A stretch of 39,292 nucleotides of DNA from an uncultured Gammaproteobacteria bacterium (GCA_913041665.1 CAJWKT010000007.1:1-39292), one strand, 5' to 3'; counted from the first letter of the stretch, positions 1 through 8,153 are shown. Program-made: numbers and translations. The notes: a model not told the origin generated them from the letters alone.

Positions 1-33
1 TGTGACGTGGGGGAACTTGATGACATAGAGCTG
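1..33. repeat. 33-base direct repeat, copy 1 (paralogous receptor coding sequence)
   Basis: Identical to bases 1101-1133. Both copies encode the same stretch just after the lipoprotein linker of two tandem DctP-like receptors. This indicates a gene duplication or conversion rather than a mobile repeat. Confidence 0.9.
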
Positions 34-141
34 ACCTTGCGGGAGATCTCCATCATTTTCACCACCACAGCTCGCTACGAGCGCCATCAACCCTAATAGC
101 CAAAAACGGCTGCTCCCTAGGCCTAAGTATGTGTTCAACAT
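1..141 (-). CDS. TRAP transporter solute receptor (DctP-like) lipoprotein, 5' part only
   Basis: This ORF is missing from the supplied track. It starts at an ATG on the minus strand (base 141) and stays open for 47 codons to the window edge, so only the N-terminus is visible. It shows a lipoprotein signal with lipobox LVAS followed by Cys25 and CGG, then the mature start LYVIKFPHVT, which is the same as in the next gene (201-1235). The 33 bases at 1-33 are identical to 1101-1133. Family knowledge: DctP-type receptors bind organic acids in the periplasm and deliver them to DctQM permeases, which may lie beyond the edge. It is the third gene of a run with the second receptor and the RidA-like gene, 59 bases after the receptor stop. 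The call rests on resemblance to its neighbour. Confidence 0.8.
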   Translation of the reverse strand, partial: MLNTYLGLGSSRFWLLGLMALVASCGGENDGDLPQGQLYVIKFPHVT

Positions 142-200
142 GTATATTTCCCCGTTGGACTTGATTTTAGGGGGATTTTAACCTGTGTGGGTCCACTCGC

Positions 201-1235
201 CTAATTGCCAACTTCCATAAAACTGGCACTGCGCGCAGCTTCAATAAGTTCTGGCCCTATTTCATCAGAAAATCTGACCCAAACCGGTTGCATACGATTT
301 TGCCAGGAAAGTATCTCATCATTTGAAAGCGTCAAAATTTCGGTACGCTGGGAAGCAGCAATCTTTAATCGGCTGTCTTCGTTAATGGCGGCTGCCCGCG
401 CATTACCCCAGGCAGTAACCTCAGCCATGATCTCCTCTAAGCCCTCTCTAATATCCCCGGGCAGTGACTGCCAAAATTGGGCATTTACAGCAACCAAATA
501 CCCCACGTACCCATGATTGGTATACATAAAATAAGGCTGTACTTCATAGAATTTGGATGAATAGATGTTGGACCAAGTATTCTCAAAAGCGTCCACCGCG
601 CCTGTCTGAAGTGCCTGATAAATCTCGCCAAATGCCATCTTTTGGGGACTACCGCCAATTGCAATCATCTGGGCCTGCAGAACGTCGGATTCCATGATCC
701 GGAATTTCAGTCCGTTTGCGTCGTCCGGCTGTAGCAAGGGGCGTGTGGCCCCAAACTGCTTCATCCCATTGTGCCAAAAGGCCAATCCCAAAAAACCTTC
801 CTCAACGAGATCACCCAGCAACCCCCTACCTCCTGTGCTCGCTTGAAAGCGTTCGACCGCTTCAAGATCTGGAAAAAGAAATGGCAGATCAAAAATCTGG
901 AATCGCTGCGTGAGCCGATCGAACTTGGAAAGGGCCACCGCAATCATCTGGATCTCTCCAAAGGCCAGCGCCTCCAGCGAGTCGTCATCGTTCATTAGCT
1001 GACTGGATGGGTACACCTCTACATCCACTCGCCCGGGAAAGCGAGCTTCGGCAAGATCCTCGAAGCGTGCCGCAGTTTGGCCCTTTGGCGTACCAGGAGC
1101 TGTGACGTGGGGGAACTTGATGACATAGAGCTGTTGTGATGGGTCTTCAGATCCACCCCCACAACTAGCCAGCAAACCAGCAAGCACTAGCCCACCAACG
1201 CAGCGTTTTACCGGAGACAAAATTAGGGTCGACAT
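201..1235 (-). CDS. TRAP transporter solute receptor, DctP family lipoprotein
   Basis: The protein has 344 residues when started at the ATG at 1235. The track start at 1307 would add 24 residues that overlap the upstream gene. The chosen start is preceded by TTGGAA and gives a clean signal with lipobox LLAS and Cys25, followed by CGGG. Mature sequence LYVIKFPHVT opens a DctP fold. Arg179 in KFRI corresponds to the conserved arginine that pairs with the ligand carboxylate in this family, and ALQTGAVDAFENT around 208-220 is the typical hinge and ligand segment. It binds a periplasmic organic acid for a TRAP permease, but no DctQ or DctM lies in the window. A second receptor follows at 141. The ligand cannot be read from sequence. 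An aromatic or branched acid would fit the nearby catabolic genes, but that is inference. Confidence 0.93.
   Translation of the reverse strand: MSTLILSPVKRCVGGLVLAGLLASCGGGSEDPSQQLYVIKFPHVTAPGTPKGQTAARFEDLAEARFPGRVDVEVYPSSQLMNDDDSLEALAFGEIQMIAVALSKFDRLTQRFQIFDLPFLFPDLEAVERFQASTGGRGLLGDLVEEGFLGLAFWHNGMKQFGATRPLLQPDDANGLKFRIMESDVLQAQMIAIGGSPQKMAFGEIYQALQTGAVDAFENTWSNIYSSKFYEVQPYFMYTNHGYVGYLVAVNAQFWQSLPGDIREGLEEIMAEVTAWGNARAAAINEDSRLKIAASQRTEILTLSNDEILSWQNRMQPVWVRFSDEIGPELIEAARSASFMEVGN
1101..1133. repeat. 33-base direct repeat, copy 2
   Basis: Identical to bases 1-33 and lies inside the complete DctP-like receptor gene. It marks the paralogy of the two tandem receptors. Confidence 0.9.
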
Positions 1236-1251
1236 ATGGTTTCCAAAAAAT

Positions 1252-1755
1252 TTAATCGATGACGGCCATTGCGTTAATTTCGATAAGACAATGCGGATCC
1301 GTAGCAAGCTCTACCACCTGAAAAGTCGTAGTTGCTGGCTTATTATCACCGAAATACTCAGCCCAGACCCTATTAAGCGCGTCCTGATCTGCAATGTTCG
1401 TTAAATAACGATTCGCAGTGACTACATCGCTAAAGGTAGCCCCAGCAGCTTCAAGGCCTTTCTTTAGATTCTCTAATGCCCACCTTGCCTGTTGCTCCAT
1501 ATCTCTCGGCATGCTGGAAAATTCCTCTGGGCGGTGCGGATGGGAATGGTAGACAGGCGCTGCTGTAACCCCTGCAAGGTAGACTGCTGTCCCGCCCGTC
1601 ACCTTTATAGCAGGAGCGTATGGCATCCAAACATCTGGGGCATCGGGCCAGTGAACGTGCTCAATGGATTTTGTTGTTGCTACCTCTTGACCATTCGCAC
1701 GAGCGACCATGATCAGAATGAATAGTGCGCCTGCCAATCGACTCAGGTGAAACAT
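1252..1755 (-). CDS. Exported RidA/YjgF-family protein lacking the deaminase arginine
   Basis: The protein has 167 residues, longer than the usual ~130 because of an N-terminal signal peptide (hydrophobic ALFILIMVARANG). The start at 1755 has a strong AAGGAG site eight bases upstream. The body is the RidA/YjgF/UK114 fold: YLAGVTA, the central helix QARWALENLKKGLEAAG, DVVTANRYLT, and the C-terminal IEINAMAVI with Glu159 at the family's catalytic-pocket glutamate. The arginine that binds the imino-acid carboxylate in true RidA (motif PAR-S-T) is replaced: the sequence is KPATTTF, with Thr142 at that position. It is therefore probably not a canonical enamine/imine deaminase. It is the first gene of the leftward run with the TRAP receptors (16 bases between them), so it may act in the periplasm on a compound taken up by them. 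That role is inference. Confidence 0.88.
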   Translation of the reverse strand: MFHLSRLAGALFILIMVARANGQEVATTKSIEHVHWPDAPDVWMPYAPAIKVTGGTAVYLAGVTAAPVYHSHPHRPEEFSSMPRDMEQQARWALENLKKGLEAAGATFSDVVTANRYLTNIADQDALNRVWAEYFGDNKPATTTFQVVELATDPHCLIEINAMAVID

Positions 1756-1930
1756 AGTACCGACTCCTTAAATAGACAAAAACTCAGGCTGAAAAGACCC
1801 ACAAAAAAAAGTTACCCAATAATACATTCGTAGTGCAGACTCTTGAAATGAATAACTCTAATATAACGATCGGTCCTGCTCGCCACACTCAGTTTTTTAG
1901 TCTATATTTTTAGGGACTTTTTCTTAAATC

Positions 1931-1949
1931 AGGCCCACAGGCAGGGCCT
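1931..1949. promoter_or_regulatory. 6-bp perfect inverted repeat in a divergent intergenic region
   Basis: AGGCCC and GGGCCT flank a 7-base spacer, between the leftward RidA/receptor run and the rightward hydrolase. It could be an operator for one or both units. No T-tract follows on either strand, so a terminator is unlikely. Confidence 0.3.
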
Positions 1950-1974
1950 CCTTATTCCAGCTCTGTAGAATTCG

Positions 1975-2002
1975 TTCAAATACATGGGCGGACTGATACA
2001 AT
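1975..2002 (+). promoter_or_regulatory. Candidate sigma-70 promoter for the 2028 gene
   Basis: TTCAAA (1975-1980) and TACAAT (1997-2002) are separated by 16 bases and lie about 25 bases before the start codon. The match is moderate and was judged by eye. Confidence 0.35.
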
Positions 2003-2027
2003 AAAACCAGAATTTTGGAGCGAAAGG

Positions 2028-2918
2028 ATGAATATCATAAAAACGACAATGGTAGTTGCAGTGGCAATGGTTGGCACACAGGCGCTAGGACAAGATTTTT
2101 CACAGGTACAGATCAGGACCACTGAGGTTGCCGAAGGTATTTATATGCTGGAGGGCTCCGGGGGTAATCTAGGTCTGTCTGTGGGTACGGACGGCGCTTT
2201 TCTGATAGATGATCAATTTGCCCCTCTTAGCGAAAAGATTTCGGCGGCGATTGCAGACATCACTAACGATGACGTGCGGTTTTTAGTCAACACACACTGG
2301 CACGGTGACCACACAGGTGGCAATGAAAATTTTGGCAATGCGGGCGCTATAATCGTGGCCCACGATAACGTCCGAGCCCGGATGAGTACCGAGCAGTTCA
2401 GGGAAATCTTTGACCAGCGCATTCCAGCCTCTCCAGCAACGGCATTACCTATAGTGACTTTTGCAGACAGAACTACATTCCATTGGAATGGACAAAGAAT
2501 CGTTGTAAAGCACGTCGAAAATGCCCATACAGACGGGGATTCGGTTGTCTGGTTTGCCGATGCCGATGTATTTCATCTCGGTGATGTATTTTTTAACGGG
2601 TTCTATCCCTTCGTCGATGTTTCAAGCAATGGTTCGCTGGAAGGCTACATTAGTGCGGTTGAAGGCGTCCTCATGAGGACCACCGAAAACACGACAATCA
2701 TCCCGGGTCATGGACCGCTTGCCAATGCGAACGATCTAAGGGCTTATTTAGAAGTACTTCGGACAGCTCGTGAGCGTATTCAGTCTGCGATTGATGGTGG
2801 GATGTCCGAAGATGAGGCAGTGGCCGCAGACCTGATGGCGGACTATGATGAGCAGTGGGGGGGCGGTTTCATGAATCCGGAGAACTTTGTTCGCTTGTCC
2901 TACAAGAGCTTGCAGTAG
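2028..2918 (+). CDS. Exported metallo-beta-lactamase-fold hydrolase
   Basis: The protein has 296 residues with a Sec signal peptide (MVVAVAMVGTQALG, cleavage near residue 21). The start has GGAG seven bases upstream. The metal site is complete: HWHGDH at 90-95 (His90, His92, Asp94, His95), His167 in AHTDGD, Asp186 in HLGDVFF, and His228 in IIPGHG. This dinuclear metal pattern belongs to the MBL-fold hydrolases. The loop FYPFVDVSSNGSLEGYI is common in exported members of unknown substrate. The C-terminal segment (240-296) is an added helix-rich tail. It opens a rightward gene series with 143 bases before the next gene. It may hydrolyse a lactone, ester or thioester in the periplasm; a beta-lactamase role is possible but not indicated. 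Confidence 0.92.
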   Translation: MNIIKTTMVVAVAMVGTQALGQDFSQVQIRTTEVAEGIYMLEGSGGNLGLSVGTDGAFLIDDQFAPLSEKISAAIADITNDDVRFLVNTHWHGDHTGGNENFGNAGAIIVAHDNVRARMSTEQFREIFDQRIPASPATALPIVTFADRTTFHWNGQRIVVKHVENAHTDGDSVVWFADADVFHLGDVFFNGFYPFVDVSSNGSLEGYISAVEGVLMRTTENTTIIPGHGPLANANDLRAYLEVLRTARERIQSAIDGGMSEDEAVAADLMADYDEQWGGGFMNPENFVRLSYKSLQ

Positions 2919-3061
2919 GGCGGAAAAAAATAAAGACAATCTCGGGTTACTTTGTGTAAAAAATTTCATAGTCATTCATCTAAAGCACAACAAATGGCAA
3001 GACTGCGCATGGTTGACTGCAATCAATGCCTTAGGCTGAGAGAACCCTAGGAGAAAAATCA

Positions 3062-4363
3062 ATGGCCTCTAAGGTATCAGACCGTCAAATAATCAAGGAC
3101 TCGGACATCGACCCCCGGCATGATTGGTCGAGGCCTATCAATGCCCATGGCGTCATGAATGTGGACTTTGAGGAGCGAGTGGACTTTCGCCGGCTCCACC
3201 GGTACCGCTTGGCTAGAGCACGCCAGGCTCTCGAAGCCTCAGAATTGGGTGCCCTGCTGACCTTCGACAATAACAATATTCGCTACATCACCTCCACGAC
3301 TATTGGTGAGTGGTCCAGGGATAAGATGGCACGGTTTGCATTACTTGCCGGAGACGGGGAGCCACATCTATGGGACTTTGGTTCGGCAGCCATTCACCAC
3401 CGGATCTATGCACCGTGGTTGCAGCCTGTCTGCTGTCATGCCGGAAATGTAGGGCTGCGGGGCACAATTCCTCCAAATCAGGGACTCGTTAAACGAGCTG
3501 CGCAAGAGATTTATGATGTTCTTCAGGAACAGGGGGTGCAAAACATGCCAGTCGGCGTAGACATTTGCGAACCGCCCCTTCTTTTCGAACTTCAAAAATT
3601 GGGCCTGGAAATTCGAGATGGACAGCAAACCATGCTGGATGCACGTGAAATTAAAAGCAAAGACGAAATTATGCTGCTAAATACGGCTGCTGCTATGGTG
3701 GATGGCGTGTATCAGGATATCTACGAAGCCCTTAAACCAGGTGTGCGGGAGTCTGATATTGTTGCCATGGCTAGCAAACGGCTCTATGAAATGGGATCCG
3801 ATGACGTCGAGGCAATCAATGCAGTTGCAGGAGAACGCTGCAGCCCGCACCCACACAATTTCACCGACAGAATCATCCGTCCTGGGGATCAAGCTTTTTT
3901 TGACATTATTCAGGCTTACATGGGCTACCGTACCTGTTACTACCGCACCTTCAACGTGGGCCGGGCTACCGACGCACAAAGAGATGCATACAAAAAAGCG
4001 AGGGAGTGGATGGACCGAGCCATCGATCGTATCCGGCCGGCAGCAAGTACGGACTCAATAGCGAAAGTGTTCCCAAAAGCTGAAGAATTTGGATTCGCCG
4101 ATGAGATGGAGGCATTTGCCTTGCAATTCTGTCACGGTCTGGGTGTCGCATTACACGAGCGCCCCATTGTGAGCCGCCTTGTCTCTTTAGATTTTCCAAT
4201 GGAGATCAAGGAAGGTATGGTATTTGCCATAGAAACCTATTGCCCAGCCAGTGATGGTGTCTCAGCTGCACGCATTGAGGAAGAAGTGGTGGTAACAGCA
4301 GACGGTTGCCAAGTGATCACACTGTTTCCGGCAGAAGAACTTCCAGTGGCCAACGAATACTAG
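3062..4363 (+). CDS. M24-fold (creatinase/aminopeptidase-like) protein with a Cys in the metal site
   Basis: The protein has 433 residues and no signal peptide. The start has GGAG eight bases upstream. The N-terminal half (40-190) is a creatinase-type domain with LTFDNNNIRYIT, and the C-terminal half (215-425) is the pita-bread M24 domain. Metal-site positions: Asp281 (FFDIIQ) kept, His358 (CHGLGVALHERP) kept, Glu391 (FAIETY) kept, Glu406 (RIEEEV) kept. The second aspartate, normally in GYxxDxTRT, is Cys292 in GYRTCYYRTF. Overall layout resembles DddP (DMSP lyase) and other non-peptidase M24 enzymes more than Xaa-Pro peptidases, but the DddP-type aspartates are not all present. An aldehyde dehydrogenase follows after six bases, so the pair is likely co-translated and may split a small-molecule C-N, C-S or C-O bond. 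The substrate is unknown. Confidence 0.85.
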   Translation: MASKVSDRQIIKDSDIDPRHDWSRPINAHGVMNVDFEERVDFRRLHRYRLARARQALEASELGALLTFDNNNIRYITSTTIGEWSRDKMARFALLAGDGEPHLWDFGSAAIHHRIYAPWLQPVCCHAGNVGLRGTIPPNQGLVKRAAQEIYDVLQEQGVQNMPVGVDICEPPLLFELQKLGLEIRDGQQTMLDAREIKSKDEIMLLNTAAAMVDGVYQDIYEALKPGVRESDIVAMASKRLYEMGSDDVEAINAVAGERCSPHPHNFTDRIIRPGDQAFFDIIQAYMGYRTCYYRTFNVGRATDAQRDAYKKAREWMDRAIDRIRPAASTDSIAKVFPKAEEFGFADEMEAFALQFCHGLGVALHERPIVSRLVSLDFPMEIKEGMVFAIETYCPASDGVSAARIEEEVVVTADGCQVITLFPAEELPVANEY

Positions 4364-4369
4364 CCAATT

Positions 4370-5797
4370 ATGCAAACGATGCTCTTTATCGGCGGTGAAT
4401 GGCGCCCCGCTTCAGATGGCGGTACTTTTCCGGTTCTCGATCCTGCGACGGAAAAACCCATTACTGAGGTCTCCAATGCAACAGTGGAGGACGTAGCATC
4501 AGCTGTGCATGTTGCCTACATGGCAGGAAAAGGCTGGGCAAAAAAACTCCCTAGAGAAAGAGCTGAAGTTCTGCACAATGCGTTCAACCTGCTGACCGAA
4601 TGTAAACAGGAAATTGCGGAACTCATGACACTAGAGAATGGTAAAGCTCTGGAAGACTCCCTAAGCGAGGCAGCCTATGCGACGGAATTCTTCCGCTGGT
4701 ACTCCGAAGAGGCGGTCCGAAATACTGGCGAACTGACGCAATCACCCTCAGGTAGCAACAGGATAGTTGTGATCAACGAGCCCGTGGGGGTAAGCGTACT
4801 AGTGACACCGTGGAATTACCCTGCAGCGATGGCGACGAGAAAAATTGCGCCGGCACTGGCAGCCGGCTGCGCTGCCATTCTTAAGCCCGCATCCGACACA
4901 CCCCTCACGGCTCTTCGGGTCGCCGAAATCCTAACCGAGGCAGGCGTACCTCCCGGTGTGTTAAATGTAGTTCCTTCGCGACGCTCCGGCGAAGTGGTAT
5001 CGGCCATGCTGCACAATCCATTCGTACGCAAATTATCTTTCACCGGGTCCACCGAGGTCGGTAGAGCGCTTCTCTCTGAGGCCTCCGAGTGCGTCGTGAA
5101 CTGTTCTATGGAACTCGGCGGTAATGCTCCTTTTCTAGTTTTGGAAGATGCCGATATAGATGAGGCAATAAAAGGCGCGATGATTGCCAAGATGCGAAAC
5201 GGCGGGGAAGCCTGCACCGCAGCCAACCGATTCTACGCCCACGAGAAAATCTACAATGAATTCACCGACAAATTTGCTGCTGCCATGGCGGCATTGAAAG
5301 TCGGTCCCGGTCTTGAGCCGGGCGTACAACTTGGGCCGATGGTGAACGCTCAGGCCGTCAAGGATATCGATCGTCTGGTCCAAGACGCAACTGGCAAAGG
5401 GGCCAAGGTTTTAATAGGCGGTAGGCCAACCGCGGGTGTGGGTTATTACTATCCACCGACCGTGCTTGGCCATGTGCCAGCAAATGCGGATATCCTCAAA
5501 GAAGAGGTCTTTGGGCCGGTGGCACCGGTTGTGTCTTTCAACGATGAGCAGGAAGCTATCGAGCTTGCAAATGACACGGAGTACGGCTTGGTCTCGTATC
5601 TCTACACCAAAGATCTTGCGCGGGGAATGGCCATTTCCGAACAGCTTGAGGCGGGCATGATCGGGCTCAACCGCGGGTTGGTTTCTGACCCAGCAGCACC
5701 CTTTGGCGGGATGAAGCAGAGCGGACTTGGCCGAGAAGGGTCCTACGAAGGCATGATGGAGTACATGGAAAAGAAATACATCGCTGTCGAATGGTAA
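4370..5797 (+). CDS. NAD(P)-dependent aldehyde dehydrogenase, succinate-semialdehyde-dehydrogenase-like
   Basis: The protein has 475 residues, the standard ALDH length. Visible active-site elements: Asn149 in TPWNYP (oxyanion), Glu248 in MELGGNAP (general base), and Cys282 in GGEACTAANRF (nucleophile). EEVFGPVAPV is the NAD-site loop and the C-terminal APFGGMKQSGLGREGS is typical of the GabD group. It oxidises an aldehyde to the acid in the cytoplasm; the GabD-like signature suggests a short-chain semialdehyde. The gene begins six bases after the M24 stop with no clear ribosome binding site of its own, so translational coupling is likely. The chosen start is the first ATG and gives the normal N-terminus. 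Substrate assignment is inference. Confidence 0.94.
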   Translation: MQTMLFIGGEWRPASDGGTFPVLDPATEKPITEVSNATVEDVASAVHVAYMAGKGWAKKLPRERAEVLHNAFNLLTECKQEIAELMTLENGKALEDSLSEAAYATEFFRWYSEEAVRNTGELTQSPSGSNRIVVINEPVGVSVLVTPWNYPAAMATRKIAPALAAGCAAILKPASDTPLTALRVAEILTEAGVPPGVLNVVPSRRSGEVVSAMLHNPFVRKLSFTGSTEVGRALLSEASECVVNCSMELGGNAPFLVLEDADIDEAIKGAMIAKMRNGGEACTAANRFYAHEKIYNEFTDKFAAAMAALKVGPGLEPGVQLGPMVNAQAVKDIDRLVQDATGKGAKVLIGGRPTAGVGYYYPPTVLGHVPANADILKEEVFGPVAPVVSFNDEQEAIELANDTEYGLVSYLYTKDLARGMAISEQLEAGMIGLNRGLVSDPAAPFGGMKQSGLGREGSYEGMMEYMEKKYIAVEW

Positions 5798-5840
5798 TGA
5801 GCCCATCGCCTAAAAAAATATACAGGGGAGAAATTCTATA

Positions 5841-6788
5841 ATGCGCAAAACCGTTTTATTTGGATTGCTACTGGTACCCCTCGTTTCGCTTCCGCAACAG
5901 GATGTGAGTGAGCCCTTAGAGCCTGCTGTATTTGTTTTCACAGAGCCCGTTCAAAACTCGGACATTCCAGTGGACATCACACTCCTAGAAACGGTGGATG
6001 GGCTCTACACCGCCATGGGGGTGAGACGACCCAAGGGCAAAGGCCCCTTCCCGATCGTCATGTTTTTCACCGGAAACGGTGGTGGTGGCGTCCCGTGGGT
6101 GCGTCACCAGATTAACAACCGTGCCTACACCATGGAGCGGTTCCTCACCGAAGGCTACGCCGTAGCGTGGCTACGCTATAGGGCTGAGGTATGGTTCGAA
6201 TACACCCGGGTACCGCCATTGGAGGTCTCCACCCACCTAGCCCATCAACTGATGAACCGGCCGCCGCTGGAATACAACGATCTTAATACAATTGTGCAGT
6301 ACGTTAAGACCCTGCCTTACATAGACGAGAATAAAGTTGGCCTTATTGGCAACAGCCACGGCGGTGGGATGATTCTTAAGGCAACCGCGGAAGGGATGGA
6401 TATCGCGGCCGCTATTACCTCAGAGCCCGATGCCAGTGAAGTGTTGCAGATGGATCCGTCCAAGTTTAGTGGCGATGCCGAGTACCGAACAATGGACTCG
6501 GTGTTACCTTATCTTGATAAGAAAATTGCCATGGAAAGACTGAGCAGGATCAACACACCAATTCTGATGATGGGCCGTGAGGACGATCACCTTCAAGGAA
6601 TCTTTGAGACGACCTATGCTTGGATGCGCGAAGCCGGCGCAAATGTGGAATGGATTACCCACGACCACCCAATCCATGGTTACTTAATTCGGGTGCCTAA
6701 AGAAAACGGAACCTACAAACCAGATGATGTACAGCTAGAGGCCATCGACGAGGCACTGGAGTTTTTCGGTAAGCACATGGCCCCTTAA
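5841..6788 (+). CDS. Exported alpha/beta hydrolase (dienelactone-hydrolase/S9-like)
   Basis: The protein has 315 residues. A hydrophobic N-terminus (TVLFGLLLVPLVSLP) suggests export, although no clear Ala-X-Ala site is seen. The catalytic triad can be read: Ser172 in GNSHGGG (nucleophile elbow), Asp248 or Asp249 in GREDDHLQG, and His279 in HPIHGY. The oxyanion region is FFTGNGGGGVPWV. This pattern fits the dienelactone-hydrolase/prolyl-oligopeptidase-like alpha/beta hydrolases. The start has AGGGGAG upstream and lies 43 bases after the aldehyde dehydrogenase, so it probably belongs to the same transcript. It likely cleaves an ester, lactone or amide in the envelope; a peptidase role cannot be excluded. 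Confidence 0.9.
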   Translation: MRKTVLFGLLLVPLVSLPQQDVSEPLEPAVFVFTEPVQNSDIPVDITLLETVDGLYTAMGVRRPKGKGPFPIVMFFTGNGGGGVPWVRHQINNRAYTMERFLTEGYAVAWLRYRAEVWFEYTRVPPLEVSTHLAHQLMNRPPLEYNDLNTIVQYVKTLPYIDENKVGLIGNSHGGGMILKATAEGMDIAAAITSEPDASEVLQMDPSKFSGDAEYRTMDSVLPYLDKKIAMERLSRINTPILMMGREDDHLQGIFETTYAWMREAGANVEWITHDHPIHGYLIRVPKENGTYKPDDVQLEAIDEALEFFGKHMAP

Positions 6789-6908
6789 GAATTACTGGCC
6801 TCCCGAAGGGAAAAAAAGAACCGTACCACAAACGAGGTTGTTTCAAGTCAGTGTAACAATCACTGTCGCATAAGTTGAATTAACAAAGGTCAAAGGAGCT
6901 AAAACAAA

Positions 6909-7835
6909 ATGTCTAACTATACCCACACAATCGGCTGGATTGGAGCTGGCCGAATGGGCTACGCAATGGCAAAAAACCTTCTCGATGCGGGTTGTGATGT
7001 GTCCATATACAACCGGACACGAAGTAAAGCCGAGCCCCTAGCGGAATTCGGCGCCAAAATTGTAGACACGCCGAAAGATCTCTCTGATCGTGACATTGTT
7101 TTTACTATGGTGTCGGGCCCTGATGATCTCTTGAATGTGACCTTTGGAGAAAACGGCGTTCTGACAGCAGACACAAAAAAACCAAAGCTGTTGGTGGACT
7201 GCTCCAGTGTTTCTGAAGAAGCGTCCGCTGCAACACGAAAGAAAGCAAACAAAATAGATGTTGCTGTTCTGGCGGCACCAGTAAGCGGAAATGCCAAAGT
7301 CGTCAAAGCAGGAAAATTGACCATTGTGGCTTCGGGGCCTCGGCAGTCTTTTGAAATGGCTGAACCTTATTTGAATGCAATCGGTGTAGGTGCAACTTAT
7401 GTGGGTGAAAATGAACTTGCCCGAATGGTTAAAATCTGCCACAACTTGCTGCTGGGTGTGGTTACACAGAACCTATCGGAAATTACCGTGCTGGCTGAAA
7501 AGGGTGGCGTACCTCGCCATGCCTTTCTCGATTTCATCAATAAAAGCGTAATGGGCTCCATGTTCACACGCTACAAAACACCGGCCTTTGTAAACCTCGA
7601 TATGACACCCACTTTCACGCCCGAGCTCCTACGCAAAGACCTTGATCTCGGATTGGCTGCTGGAAAAAATCTGGGGGTTCCGCTTCCTGTGACACAACTT
7701 ACCCGCGACATGGTCCAAAAGACCATAGACGCCGGACACAGCGGGCGCGATTTTTCTGTACTACTGGAAGAGCAGGCTAAAGAATCGGGATTGGAGTTGA
7801 AACCGGAACACGTTGAGGTGGGAGACGGATTGTAG
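6909..7835 (+). CDS. 3-hydroxyisobutyrate-dehydrogenase-family NAD(P) oxidoreductase
   Basis: The protein has 308 residues. It has an N-terminal Rossmann motif IGAGRMGYAMAKNLL, then YNRTRSK (the basic residues suggest possible NADP use). DCSSVSEE and APVSGNAKVVKAGKL form the substrate loop of the beta-hydroxyacid dehydrogenases, and Lys175 in MVKICHN is the catalytic lysine. The C-terminal all-helical domain ends LLEEQAKESGLEL. It would interconvert a beta-hydroxyacid and a semialdehyde, which pairs logically with the semialdehyde-type ALDH upstream. AAAGGAG lies about ten bases before the start. It is separated from the hydrolase by 120 bases, so it may have its own promoter. Tartronate semialdehyde reductase or a related imine reductase are alternatives. 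Confidence 0.92.
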   Translation: MSNYTHTIGWIGAGRMGYAMAKNLLDAGCDVSIYNRTRSKAEPLAEFGAKIVDTPKDLSDRDIVFTMVSGPDDLLNVTFGENGVLTADTKKPKLLVDCSSVSEEASAATRKKANKIDVAVLAAPVSGNAKVVKAGKLTIVASGPRQSFEMAEPYLNAIGVGATYVGENELARMVKICHNLLLGVVTQNLSEITVLAEKGGVPRHAFLDFINKSVMGSMFTRYKTPAFVNLDMTPTFTPELLRKDLDLGLAAGKNLGVPLPVTQLTRDMVQKTIDAGHSGRDFSVLLEEQAKESGLELKPEHVEVGDGL

Positions 7836-7863
7836 TGGGCCTTCCTTAAGACGCTGTTCAATA

Positions 7864-7899
7864 AACGGCCTTCTTACTCCCTGGTACCATCCGGCCGTT
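7864..7899. terminator. Possible inverted repeat between convergent genes
   Basis: AACGGCC (7864-7870) and GGCCGTT (7893-7899) form a perfect 7-bp dyad around a 22-base loop, between the convergent dehydrogenase and CDGSH genes. No T-run follows, so a terminator function is only suggested by position. Confidence 0.25.
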
Positions 7900-7910
7900 C
7901 AATTAAATAA

Positions 7911-8153
7911 TTAATCTATGTTCCGGTGCGTGCCATCACAGCGAGGCTGATTCTGGGTTTGCTTGCATCCGCAGAAATAGACGGTACCTGATTCCTCAGC
8001 CTTGTAAGGCACAGGCCTGAATTCTGTGTCTTTATGGCTACCATCGCAAAACGGCTGATTTCCACTTCTTCCGCAACTGCACCAGAAATAAGTCTTCCCT
8101 TCTTCGGCCTCAACACCAAACGGAGTTTTGCTTGCAACCACTGCCTCAGACAT
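7911..8153 (-). CDS. Dual CDGSH-type iron-sulfur protein
   Basis: The protein has 80 residues. It carries two CDGSH motifs: CSCGRSGNQPFCDGSH (Cys25, Cys27, Cys36, His40) and CGCKQTQNQPRCDGTH (Cys61, Cys63, Cys72, His76). Each is the 3Cys-1His ligand set for a 2Fe-2S cluster. Bacterial tandem-CDGSH proteins of this size hold two clusters in one chain. There is no signal peptide, so it is cytoplasmic. The start has GAGGTG five bases upstream. It stands alone, convergent with the dehydrogenase on its left and divergent from the oxidoreductase on its right. Redox or Fe-S transfer roles are known for the family, but no partner can be identified here. Confidence 0.95.
   Translation of the reverse strand: MSEAVVASKTPFGVEAEEGKTYFWCSCGRSGNQPFCDGSHKDTEFRPVPYKAEESGTVYFCGCKQTQNQPRCDGTHRNID

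Noticed and set aside
205-943. ORFs 205-516 (plus), 716-913 (plus), 761-943 (minus) in the ORF track
   Set aside because: They lie wholly inside the DctP-like receptor gene in other frames and have no recognisable domains.
3062-4363. Calling the M24 protein DMSP lyase DddP
   Set aside because: Overall layout is similar, but DddP has two more aspartates in the DTDLIGSYGICVD segment and the corresponding positions here differ, including Cys292.
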